Below are positions 35,407 through 46,249 of a DNA stretch of 60,000 nt, piece after piece; position 1 is the stretch's first letter; every line of letters begins with the position of its first letter. The stretch comes from Cryptomeria japonica. Lineage: Eukaryota > Streptophyta > Pinopsida > Cupressales > Cupressaceae. The stretch spans positions 400,288,939 through 400,348,938 of the forward strand of contig NC_081406.1 of NCBI RefSeq assembly GCF_030272615.1, written 5' to 3'. A model generated the notes under the pieces. The model ran no database searches. It had not been told where the DNA came from and saw only the letters and a program-made list of their open reading frames with translations. Both the position numbers and the translations under genes were made by a program.

Positions 35407-35957
35407 AATCGACAGTTCTGTGATGAACATACGCTGTCGATTGGATAAGCTGCTGAGAGGATACACTCAAGCAGGTCCTCTAGGGAAGAGTATAATAGCA
35501 AATAGGGCTAGGATTGGCAATTCTGTGATAGAACATACGTTGCCAATTAGGAAACTACTCAAGAGGATTCACTCAAGCAGAGGCCCTAGGATAGGATAGA
35601 TCAAGACACTTTGTGATGAACAATGAGTACCAAGATATAGTACTTTGTGATGAACAGGGAGTACTAAAATATGAGCAGCACTTTGTGATGAACATTGAGT
35701 GCAAATGTGAGCAGCACTTTGTGATGAACAGGGAGTGCAAATGTGAGCAACGCTTTGTGATGAACAGGGAGTGCCACACACGTAGTACTTTGTGATGAAC
35801 ATGGAGTACTACTAGGATAAATAGCAACACTTTGTGATGAACAGTGAGTGTCACTAGGATAGATAGCAACACTTTGTGATGAACAGTGAGTGTCACTGAG
35901 ATAGATAGCCATATGCATTTAGATAAAAAGTAGCATTTTGTGATGAACAATGAATGC
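35407..35957 (+). repeat. Array of 11 hairpin units in B antisense intron
   Basis: Each unit keeps a loop close to TTGTGATGAACANNG, while stems differ and stay paired: AATCGACAG/CTGTCGATT (35407/35434), ATTGGCAA/TTGCCAAT (35513/35540), TAGTACT/AGTACTA (35638/35660), GCACT/AGTGC (35678/35698 and 35714/35734), CGCT/AGTG with one G-U (35751/35770), GTAGTACT/AGTACTAC (35782/35805), ACACT/AGTGT (35827/35847 and 35869/35889) and GCATT/AATGC (35933/35953). The unit at 35608-35628 keeps only three pairs. Confidence 0.9.
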
Positions 35958-36317
35958 CACGATGATTGACATGATTGATTTGCTTGACTGCAGGAGTATC
36001 TGCCTATGTTGGAGTCATGGGAGAGATTCCCATCGACTCAGAGGTTGCGACCTGAGCTGACATTTGAGGACCAAGCTACGATTGAGGCTATGGGATTGAG
36101 ACATATTTTGTATGTGCCTGAGTTTCGGGCGAACATGGGACTGCTGACTGCACTGGCGGAGAGGTGGCACTTCGAGACTTGTACGTTCCATTTGTCGATG
36201 GGTGAGATGACAGTCACCCTGGAGGATGTATATAGGATTTTGTGGATACTGATTGATGGGGAGCTGATTCCCTACGATCGAGGTGGAGACAAGGAGGCCT
36301 TGAGACGAGTGTTCTAG

Positions 36318-38275
36318 GATCTGGGACTGGAGATGAGGGTGGGACATGTGGCATGGGATACCATGACATGGACATGATTAGCACTACCAATAGTGTTGGC
36401 AGGAGTTATCAGTGGGTTCCTTTGTCCGGATAGGGCGACATGAGGGGTGGCTGTAGAGGACACAGGGGCCAGGAGAGATGATCTTGGGGCGGGTCCTTCT
36501 AGGGCTTAGACTCTGTCGAGGTTAGCCGGCTCTGAGGGAGGGAATTCATCATAGCTGTAGAGGGCTCCCTATGTATCAGTATTGTACCATTTTTGTATGA
36601 TGATGTAAACACCTTCGGGTGATTGTAGCCATATGATTTTTGACATCATTATATCATGACACTTTATATATATATATGAGATGATTCTTCTTTGCGGCAA
36701 CTATATGCATGTGTACTTATGTGATGTATGTTTTATGTGATGCTTATGATATGGATACAAATATGCACATGATGAAATGCAATATTTTTGTTCTTTTATG
36801 TTTTTAATATGTATGCATGATGCAAATGTGAATGTATGTAATGCAGATGAATATGATAATGCAAATGTAAATTGTGCTAACAGGTGTTGTGTGCAGGATG
36901 TGATGCAGTTGTGATATCTATATGTATGTATGAAATGCTTATATGTGATAATGTAGGTGTAACTACATGAAATGCATATGTTTTTGGTGTCTCATTATAC
37001 TCAATCATGTGATAGCAGGCTACACGGACTCGAGAAGGACAATGGAAGTCAATCAAGAAAGGGGGATAAAAGACAGAAGATATGGAAGTGAAAGAGCTTC
37101 TTGTGCATTATCATCATTGAGCTTTATTATGGCAAGTAGGTTATGACATTCAAGGCATATGTTTGACCCAGAAAGTCATTGTACCCATTTGCATGGAGAT
37201 AAGACAGTCACAAACAAGGAATGCCCTAGTTCACACTAGACTCATAGTGTCCTCATATCCTGGGACAAGTCATAGCATTACTAAAATACAATCCATAGAC
37301 AACAAAAGAAAAATAGGTGACGATACCCCATCCTCGCCCTTCTCGTCAAAGACATCCTAGAGATAGAATCTCTAGTCAGAGACATCCTCGAAAAGCTAAA
37401 AGACATGTCACCAAAAAGATAAAATAAAAAGAAAATCAAGACTCGACACCAACATCCACTGTAGTCCTCAAGTTTAGTGTCTCTTGTCACTTGTATAAGT
37501 CTTATTTGATTGTGGTCACAATGTTTACTTTCACAGAAAGGATAGATAGCACTGAACCATATGTTGTCTGAGTTTGTTGAAAGATTTGATTTGTTGAAGC
37601 CCATTGTTGCTGCTGTCTCATCTGAAACTGACTGAATCCATGAAACTGATACTTTATTGCGGAGAAGACAGAACTTTATTGCGGATGATGATGCAAATGT
37701 TTGCTTTATTGTGTATTGTGCGCGGATAGACTGAAGGAAGCTGGAAGAAACTGTACTCCTCGAAACATGTGATGTTCTCAGTTCCACACCCATCACTAGA
37801 CGTAGGATTTGCCTTAGCCACAAATAGGAGCTGATTTATTATGGATGAAAAGGGGTAAAAATGAATGTTTATTATAAATGGCGAACCAATCTTGGGCAGA
37901 TCAATAACAAGCCATGATGGGAATGGGTAAGTTTATTATGAATGAATAGGTTGTGAGTGTGTGCAAAGTGAAAGGATGAAAGTGAATCCTAAAGGAGGGA
38001 GGAGCAATGTCTCTACGCATGGCGCTGGTGACCCAGTTTTCACCATGGTACTTGCCCAGGGCGCCACCGAAGTGGTTTTCACCGTTGGACGAAATTATTT
38101 CTCTTTACTTTTTTTGATTTTTCAATCTTTTTTGTGTCACAAGGCGCCTGTTTGCCAGGTTATCACCAAGTAACGATTTTTTTGTTTTATAATTTTTTTG
38201 TATTTTTGATTTTTTTGAATTTTTTTGAATTTTTTGATTTTTTTTGTATTTTTTGAATTAGGATACTCTGAAGAG
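36318..38275. other. B spacer between PMD gene and integrase
   Basis: No supported gene. 36660-36990 is rich in ATGTATG/ATGCAAATG words. 38026-38157 has three variants of a GGCGCC...TTTTCACC phrase. 38166-38262 is a run of T-rich blocks (A-rich in sense) just after the integrase stop. Confidence 0.6.
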
Positions 38276-39400
38276 CTATGTGTAGAACCTACGAAGGTGC
38301 ATGCTGTTGATAGGATCCTCCAAAGGTTCACCTTCTGTAGTTGAGAGCTGATATGCCCCAGTTCCATATGCTGCTGTAATGATGTAAGGACCAAGCCAAT
38401 TTGGTTCGAACTTGCCCTTCTTCTCTCTGTCTTGCTGATTTTTGGGGTTTTCTCTGAGAACCAAGTCACCTACCTCAAATGTGCAAGGCTTGACCTTGTG
38501 ATTGTAGCTACGACTCATTCGTTGTTGATAAGCCTTGAGATGATTAAAAGCAGTTTGTCTTCGTTCATCCAGTAGTTCAAGCTCTTGTAAGTGAGAGACC
38601 CTATAGTCTTCATCACTGATGATGTTTTGCAAAGAGACTCGTAAAGAGGGTAGCTCGACCTCAATAGGTAAGATGGATTCAGTGCCATAGACAAGTGAAT
38701 AGGGTGTAGCTCCTATAGGTGTGCGGACACTTGTGCGGTATGCCCAAAGTGCAGGATTAAGTTGGATATGCCAATTATGACCAACATCGTCAACTGTCTT
38801 CTTTAGGATTTTAAGGATTGTTTTATTAGACGCCTCAGCTTGACCATTACCTTGGGGGTAATATGGTGTGGAGAAATGATGGGAAATATGGAAGCGGTCA
38901 CAGAGTTCATGAACATCCTGATTTTTGAAGGGATGCCCATTATCAGTGATAATGGAAACAGGAATACCGTATCGGCAAATGATATAGTTGAGGATGAACG
39001 TAGCAATCTGTTTTCCAGTGACTTGTGTGAGAGGCATGGCTTCAATCCATTTTGTGAAATACTCTATGGCAGTGATAATGAATTTATGACCATTGGAAGA
39101 AGGAGGATGAATCTTGCCTATGAGATCGAGTCCCCACTGACAAAAGGGCCAAGGAGACACAATTGGTTGAAGTTCTTGTGCTGGCGCATGTATGAGGTCT
39201 CCATGAATTTGACATTGCTTACATTTCTTGACAAACTGATATGAGTCCTTTTCCATATTGGGCCAGTCTTATCCAGTCCTGATGAGTTTCTTGGCCAAGG
39301 TAGGACCATTAGCATGTGGACCACATATCCCTTCATGCACTTCACGTAACGCAATCTGAGCTTCGTCGCTTTCTAAACATCTAAGAAGAGTGCCATCTAG
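38276..39400 (-). pseudogene. B integrase
   Basis: A 326-codon open frame (39256-38276) plus upstream remnants to about 39400 that hold the start of the zinc finger (HEGICGPHANG); a frameshift and a stop separate the two. CKQCQ completes the finger. The catalytic triad is complete: WGLDLIGKI, SIITDNGHPF and QGNGQAEASNK. The C-terminus has a GPY/F-type module (PNWLGPYIITAAYGTGAYQL) and ends LRRFYT with TAG. It joins element cDNA to host DNA. This domain could be active apart from the broken N-terminal part. Confidence 0.92.
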
Positions 39401-39423
39401 ACCTCGTCGGTATAGGATATCAG

Positions 39424-40640
39424 CTAAAATGACATATCGAGAGGATTGGCGAATGAAAGTGCGACGTTGGTTATTTGACAGATCAGGAGGTAGGGTATTG
39501 TCACGAAGGTATGTGAAAATGGAACCAGATAACTGGGACTCGGGACCGACAATACATACATCTTAGTAGGAATGATTTCATATGAAGGAACCAAAAGGTT
39601 ATCCACCAAGAACTCATAGCGGGTCTCATTTGGAGGTAGATCGATCAGTGAAGCAATTGTAGTCATGACATCTGCGGCGCGATTCCGCTCTCTTGGTATC
39701 TACTCAAAATCTATCTTGGTGAAGTGTTGTTTCAGGTCATCCACCATTTGTTTATAAGGCATTAATTTTTCATCTTTTGTTTGGTAATCATCAGTTGCTT
39801 GATGGATTACAAGTTGAGAGTCTCCAAAAACACGAAGTTCCTGGATCTTCCATTGAACTGCAATCCGTAATCCAATTGTTAATGCCTCATATTCCGCTAT
39901 ATTGTTAGTGCAAGGAAATGATAAGTAGTATGATTTTGGTATAGAGTCTCCTTGAGGAGTTATAAAGAGGATGCCAGCTCCTGCCCCATGCTGTGTGTAT
40001 GAGCCATCGAAGTATAGTTGCCATGGCTTCACATGTGACATTGTTAAAATGGATTCATCTGGAAATTCTGAATTTAGAGGAACATCATCTATCATGGGAG
40101 CATCTGCTAATTGATCTGCGATGGCTTGTCCTTTTATCACTTTTTTGTCCACATACTCGATGTCGAATTCACTCAGGATCATTACCCATTTGGCTAGTTG
40201 CCCAGTAAGTGTTGCTTTATTGAGAAGGTATTTCAATGGATCGATTCTTGCAACCAACTTAGTCTTATGAGTGAGCATGTAATGTCGTAATTTCTGTGAA
40301 GCAAAGACCATGGCGAGACATGCACGCTCAATTGGTGTGTAGTTTAGCTCATATCTCACCAATGTGCGATTGATATAGTATACTGCTTTTTCTTTGCCCT
40401 TAGCAATTTGTTGTGCTAAGAGTGCCCCCAATGCTGTTGGAGTAGCTGATATGTATAGTAACAGAGGCTGATCTGGAACTGGTGGCATCATAACTGGCGG
40501 ATTCAGAAGATAATCTTTGAGTGTCTGGAAAGCCTGTTGACAGTTATCATCCCATTTGAATTTGATGTTTTTATGTAGCAAGTGCTGAAAGGGATTACAC
40601 TTATCTACAAGTTGCGCTATGAATCTTCGTATGGACTGGA
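39424..40640 (-). pseudogene. B RNase H pair: degenerate RNase H then archaeal-type RNase H
   Basis: The first domain (about 40570-40150) follows the RT and reads LYISATPTALGALLAQQ where an Asp (DAS) is expected, so the first catalytic acid is lost; EKELxxV-type residues survive as PIERACLAMV. The second domain (about 40030-39660) has YFDGSYTQHGAGAG, NNIAEYEAL, VFGDSQLVI and RERNRAADV, the four acids of an active RNase H, but a stop lies before the last block. A dual RNase H is a known trait of Tat elements. The remainder, to 39424, is the linker to integrase. Confidence 0.88.
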
Positions 40641-42036
40641 GTCTGCCTTGTAAAGATCAAAGTTGACTGATATTTCTTGGTGGTTGCATCTCCAAGATGG
40701 CCTTGACTTTTGTTGGATCAACTTCGATTCCTCTTTTGGATACAATGAATCCTAGGAGCTTCCCGGAGGTTACTCCAGAGACACATTTCTTGGGGTTTAA
40801 TCTTACTTTGTATTTTTCCAACCGATCAAAGACGACTAAAAGTATGTCTAAATGTGTATTTCTGTCTATCGATTTGCCCAAGAGGTCGTCAACATAATCT
40901 TCCACGGTTAGGTGCATGAGATCATGAAAGATAGTAGTCATGGCTCTTTGATATGTAGCACCTGCATTCTTTAGCCCGAAGGGCATGACATTCCAGCAAA
41001 AAGTTCCCCAAGGACAAGTGAATGATGTTTTGTGTTGATCCTCGGGCATGATCCTTATTTGATTATAACCAGAAAATCCATCCATCAATGATAACATTTC
41101 ATGACCTGCTGTGAGATCAACAATCAAGTCAATATTTGGTAATGGGAAGTCATCCTTTGGACAAGCTTTGTTGATGTCTCTGAAATTTGTACATATTCTG
41201 ATGCTGCGATCTGGTTTACTGACAGGCACCAAGTTGGAGATCCATTCAGGATAATCAATTGGGCGTATGAATCTGACATCCAGTAATTTCTCAAGTTCCA
41301 CTTTGACTAGTAATGCCACTTGTGGATGCATCTTTCTTAATTTCTGTTTCACTGGTTTTGCCCCCGATTTAACTGTCAAATGATGCATTACCAAATCCGG
41401 ATCTAATCTAGGCATATCAGTGTATGACCATGCAAAGTTGATTTGTCGTTCTTTGAAGAAACTTATGAATTTGGACCTTTCTGACTCTGTCAACGATTGA
41501 GCCAGGAATATGTTGTGTGGAACGTCTTCTATACCAATGTTTGTTTTGATAGTCTCCTCTACCAACATGGATGACTTTTCCTCATATGATGCTGGGAGAA
41601 TGTCAAGCCTTCCATCTTCGGGTGCCTCAGAGAGGTTTTCACCCTCAGATACGTCCTTTCTTTTTACTTTTTTGGGGTCAGACAACGCCACAGTGTGGTT
41701 TTCACCATAAGACCCTTGGTTTGTTCTTATTTTCACATTTTTGCGACTAGAAGGTCTGACACCCTCACCAAAATATGCCACACTGTTGAGTTCTATAGTG
41801 TATCTCACTTTATGGTCCCCAGGGGGAAGATCATCTCGTATGCCAAGATAGTCAATAAAAGCTTCATCATTTTGGAATGTGTCAAACTGTGTAGGTCCTT
41901 CATGATCCCAGTCAATGAGTTGGTGGTGAACGAGGGGAAGGCCTTTAATGTCTTCGAAGTTAGCGGGGCTAAGAGTGAAGATGCAGTTATATTCGGGTAT
42001 GTCAAGGTAATTATCAAGGTCATCGATGGCACTCTC
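40641..42036 (-). pseudogene. B reverse transcriptase
   Basis: A linker with IEDVPHNIFLAQSLTESE precedes the RT. Motifs: KPDRSIRICTNFRDINKACP, LSLMDGFSGYNQIR, CPWGTFCWNVMPFGLKNAGA, catalytic VEDYVDDLLG near 40890, and KLLGFIVSKRGIEVDP. The frame is open from 41808 to about 40657, then TGA stands where Arg is usual before SLQGRL. Copies element RNA into DNA. Confidence 0.93.
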
Positions 42037-42705
42037 CTAATCAGTCTCGATCGTGAGCGAATCCAAATTATCATCACTAGTAGCGCATTCTGGGATAGGT
42101 GTTCTCATCCTATGTGATTTCAACCTAGAACCTTGAGACAAGGACTGTGTAGAATCCTCATGGGTTGTTTCTTGACCAACTTTGAACGTTTTGTAAAATT
42201 CCTCTTCTTGTATGGGTTCATCTGGCTCTCTGAATGTCTCGGTGAGTTCGTAGTCACTGGAGGATTTATCTAAACCCCATTCCCATTCATTGGAGTCTAT
42301 GGAATAGCGACCCTCTAGTTGAATTTCGACAGCTTTGATTTGTAAAGCTTCTTCTGTCCTTTGAGTGTGAACCTTGGAAGTCAAGAAACCAAGTCCCTTC
42401 GAGTGTTCCTTTTTGAAAGTCAATTTAGGTTGTAAAGGTTCAATGATGCCTTCCTTTCGTAACCCAAAAGGGCTTTTTCCATCATACCCGAATTTTTGTA
42501 GAATCTTGAAGCCTTTGCCATATTTCTCACATGGTAGACTGATGTGATCTTGTGTGTCATCTTCAATGTCTTTGTAAAGCATTTTGTATAAATCTTCCTC
42601 TTCCAGTTCGCCCCATCTTTGAAAGGTAGTAGGGTCCCATTTGAGTACCATGATGGATACTTGCTTGTTAGGATGTGGTCTTCCATATTCTTTTGGGGAA
42701 CTCAC
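42037..42705 (-). pseudogene. B linker region with G-patch-like motif
   Basis: An open frame of 222 codons between protease and RT. KILQKFGYDGKSPFGLRKEG followed 20 residues on by SKGLGFL fits the glycine spacing of a G-patch, an RNA-binding segment. The rest is acidic (DSNEWEWGLDKSSSDYE). The same arrangement occurs in copy F (59130-59235). G-patches next to retroviral proteases are known in betaretroviruses; here the link is by motif only. Confidence 0.65.
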
Positions 42706-42904
42706 GACTTGTCATAAGTACATGGTCTGATTTAAAGTGTATTCCCCCATGCCCTTGTTATGAAACTTACCTTTAAGCTCACCTTGTTTTGATGTCGAAG
42801 GTTTTAATGACTCAGGATCAATGTATGCCGAAGAAGGAACAACTTCACGATTACTGGGAATGATGGTCTCAGTTTTTGATCTCAGGTTATTACAGTATAT
42901 GAAC

Positions 42905-43377
42905 GGATTAGGATCACCATTAATTGTTACTTATACTCCATTGTGAGGAAACTTAATGCATTGGTGATATGTGGATGGGACTGCCCTCATTTCATGAATC
43001 CAAGGACATCCTAGGAATATATTATAAGTGAGATCTAGATCCAAGACTTGACAAACCACATCCTTCGTAACTGGCCCAACTCTGAGAGGTAAGGTGACTG
43101 TGCCCTTGGATGAACGCTCTTCATCATCATATGCCTTGATGGTGATTTGATTTGTAGAATTCATGGCTTTATCAGAATATCCCAATTGTTTAATAGTGCT
43201 CAATGTACAAATGTTTAGACCTGCTCCTCCATCTATCAGGACTCATTTTATTCAAAGTTTGTGTATGAAGGCTTCAATGTGTAGTGGTGCATTATGTGGC
43301 TGACTTACGGAGGTGTCATCGGCTTCTGTGAATGTAAGGGAGTGTGGAATGGAAAGGTATCCCACCATGGCTTGAAA
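42905..43377 (-). pseudogene. B aspartic protease
   Basis: Carries VLIDGGAGLNICTLSTI (DGG active site, as in C and F), the strand ITIKAYDDEERSSKGTVTLP and LTYNIFLGCPWIHEM. Stops lie near 43375, 43250 and 42931. It would cleave the polyprotein; the DGG variant is shared by all three A/B copies, so it is ancestral rather than a fresh mutation. Confidence 0.85.
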
Positions 43378-45799
43378 CTAGTCCATGTTCAGATCAGTAG
43401 GAACGAGAGTGTCTCTCAAGACTTTGTCAAGAATATCTTTATGTGCAGGGGATATGCGTAATAGCTCAAGGATGGAAATGAGCGCGGGTGTCTTCCCTAA
43501 TTGTTCTACAAGGTCATACTTAGGTTTGGTTGACGAAGAAGTGGTGTTTTTAGTTGGAACACCTTGCAAAGTAAATTTACCTCGGCAGGTTGTGACATTA
43601 CATTCAGAGGTAGGTTCGGAAGAAGATCCAACACCTTTTAGGAAAATCTTGGGTCTTCGGGTAGAATTCTCAAGGTTTTTGTCCTTGATGATAATGGTAG
43701 AGACATAATTGTCCATCAAGATGTGATTGATAGTTGAATCATAGTTATAGGATGCTCTGGTATAGTTGGTTTGATCCTCTATGGCTTTAGCTTTTCCCTT
43801 GTCATGTTTTGGGAACGGTTCCTTAAACATCTCATGTTCTTGATTGGATGAGTGTCCCTCAATCTCAATGTCACCTCTATCAATAAGATCTTGTATGATG
43901 TTCTTCAGTCGATGACAATTTCCTGTCTTATGACCCTTTCTCTTATGAAATTCACAATACTCATCATCGTTCCACCAATTTGGTTTAACCTTTGGCTCAT
44001 ATGGAGGAAAATCTAGAACTGTGATTACCTTGTTTGCCACTAATTTCTTGAAAACTGATTCAAGTGGTTATCCCAATGGGGTGTTCTTCCTTCATGATTT
44101 GGAAGTTGTTCGAGTATTCACTTGATTGTTTGTAGAACTTGATCCTGAAAAAATGAATTTGGGTCACACTGTGTTGGCGTCAACAACACCATCATTGACT
44201 GTGTTCTTATTTTTGTTCCAAAATCTCGGCTTGTCTTTTCCCTTAAAGTCATCTTTGTTTTCCTTGAATATCTTAATGACTCCTTGTTCAATTAGGACCT
44301 TCTCTATTGCTAAGCCTTTTTCAATGACGTCCTTGAAGGTGGACAAACAAGCTTTCCTTAGATCATAGCCAATGTCTTTGTTAACATTTTGGGTGAACAT
44401 TTCTACCATTTGTTTTTGTGGAATTTCACAAGAGCATCTGCTGGCTAGATTTCTCCATCTTTGTAAAAATGATGCAAAAGATTCTCCCTCTTTTTTCTTG
44501 GTGTTGCACAAAGTAGTGACTAATATGTCTGTCTCTATGTTGTAGAAGAAATGTTGGATAAATGCCTCTGCTAGATCACCCCATGACTTAATACCAGGTG
44601 GAAGTTGGGAGAACCATTCCATAGCTTGATCTCCTAAGCTTTGTGGGAATAATCTCATCAAATATGTCTCTTCTGCTGCTACCTCAATGCAAGCTGTGAA
44701 AAACTGTCTTATGTGTGCCTTAGGATCCCCTTTTCCTCTATACTTACCAAATTTAGGCATCACAAAGTGTGTAGGAAAAGGAGGCATTGGAATGCTCTTG
44801 TCAAATGGATAAGGACATATGTCTCTCATTGTGTATGTTGGCTTTGGTGTATTTATGTCCTCCATTTTTTTTTAAGTCCTTGATTTGTTGCTCCAAATTG
44901 CTCTTAGGTGGAGATCGACTTCTTGGACCATACCCGATGCTCGAGGCACCAATTGGAAGAGGAGCATGTTGCATATATGGATGATATTGATCATACACAT
45001 GTTCATATGGAGGAGGTCTATAATGATGCTGCGTATATGGATTACTTGGTATAGATTCATGTTGAGGAATGCCATATCTATTTTGTCCATGTATACCATA
45101 CTCTACAGGCATGTCATGTTCTAATGTGTTGCCCCCAAATTTGACACGAGGTTTCCTTGTGTCCAAATTTTGAGCATGCCTTTGAATATCCAATTGCTTT
45201 GGTGGTTGATCCTTATCATTGATATGTGATTGAGCATATTTCTCTGCATAAGACTTCCATAATGGTCTGCGAAGGTGAGTATCATATGCTTGACCATGTG
45301 TATGTGGGACCTCTAGTTTTTGAAACAAAGATGATGGTGATTCAGGTACCATATATGGTCCTCTATTTCCTCCACTATTAGGCCTCCTTTGATCCATGTT
45401 GGAGTGAGGTTGTTGCAAAGGTTGATTTTCCATTATTTGAGACATGTCAAAATCATGAGGTATCTTAGCTCCACTTTGTGCCATCATTTGTAAGAAGTAT
45501 TGTCTATCCCTCCTCATTATTTCCTTAACCAATCGATTGAAATGGGGATTCATAATGGATTCTTCCACATTTGCTGAATGTACGGAAAAGTTGTCCATAT
45601 TGTCATTGTGTGTATCATTGTTGTTTGTAGTGTCCATGTTCTCAACATTTGGAATGTTTCTGTAGGCATCCATGTCAAGTAATGTGTTATGATCAGAATT
45701 GAAAAAGACATCATTGTCATACTCATAGACACTCATGTTTGCGGACTCTTGAGCCTCTTTAGTTTCTCTCCTAGATTTTTGTAGACAGGTTTCAACCAT
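43378..45799 (-). pseudogene. B gag
   Basis: Starts at ATG 45799 (MVETCLQKSRRETKEAQ). An Asn/His/Tyr-rich N-terminal part runs to about 44870. An A-run (T-run on plus, about 44863-44872) shifts the frame. The capsid-like domain follows (LFPQSLGDQAMEWFSQLPPG, FIQHFFYNIETDILVT, SFASFLQRWRNLASR). After stops near 44160-44050 comes a finger CEFHKRKGHKTGNC (about 43960) and a tail to 43378. Gag packages the element RNA. Confidence 0.9.
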
Positions 45800-46249
45800 G
45801 AACTAGGTATTGACCAAGATGTGTGAGACTAGATGAAAATGGAAAAACTATGGAAGACCAAGAGTTGGATGGAATGTAAATGAATCTGAGGTGTACTTGC
45901 AATGTCCAAAGTGTAATACCAAGTATGTATGTAGTAGAGTAGGTGTGACTTCCAAAGAGAGGATAGTTTCTCTTGATGAGGTAAGTTGACCTTGACTCTA
46001 AGTAAGACCAAATGAGACCCAAAGGTAAGAGACCTTGATGAGGGACCACTTAGTAAAGTGTTGTTGTATGTAGTGTGTTGACAAAGTATGATGAGGACAA
46101 GCAAGTGACCTTTTGACTCAAGTTTAGACAAATGTGAATGTAATGTAAGGTGTAAAGCAATGATGGACTGTGTGAGACCCAAGGACAGGTTGACTGCTAA
46201 ATGAAACTTGGAGAAATGACCTAGGAAGCTCAAGAATTCCTAAACTGAC

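Larger units (their letters stand above)
34926..36317 (+). pseudogene. Antisense PMD gene of B: exon 1, intron, exon 2
   Basis: Exon 1 is 34926-34991, 22 codons beginning MALVHRFDRV and ending before GTAAGT. The intron is 34992-35993, ending TTGACTGCAG. Exon 2 opens in the same phase with EYLPMLESWERF and gives the PMD core: RANMGLLTALAERWHFET, CTFHLSMGEMTVTLEDVY and RILWI. It stops at TAG 36315-36317. Relics of the next block (LALPIVLAGVISGFLCPDRAT) follow after more stops to about 36440. The clean phase across the intron is the best evidence in the window that this antisense unit is a spliced gene. It lies opposite the pol strand, between integrase and the 3' LTR. Its function is unknown. 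Confidence 0.75.

Noticed and set aside
35421-35950. snoRNA C boxes (GTGATGA in every unit)
   Set aside because: No regular D box (CTGA) partner or terminal stem arrangement; the match is part of the conserved loop.
35573-35950. Minus-strand ORF of repeated Cys/Ser/His peptides
   Set aside because: A by-product of the tandem hairpin units lacking stops; no homologous protein logic.
35407-35957. CRISPR-like array
   Set aside because: Spacing is irregular, the conserved part is the loop and the variable parts are its paired flanks. It lies in a plant retrotransposon intron with no cas genes.
37281-37823. 180-codon minus-strand ORF in the B spacer
   Set aside because: No recognisable motif, not in frame with pol, composition like the non-coding spacer.
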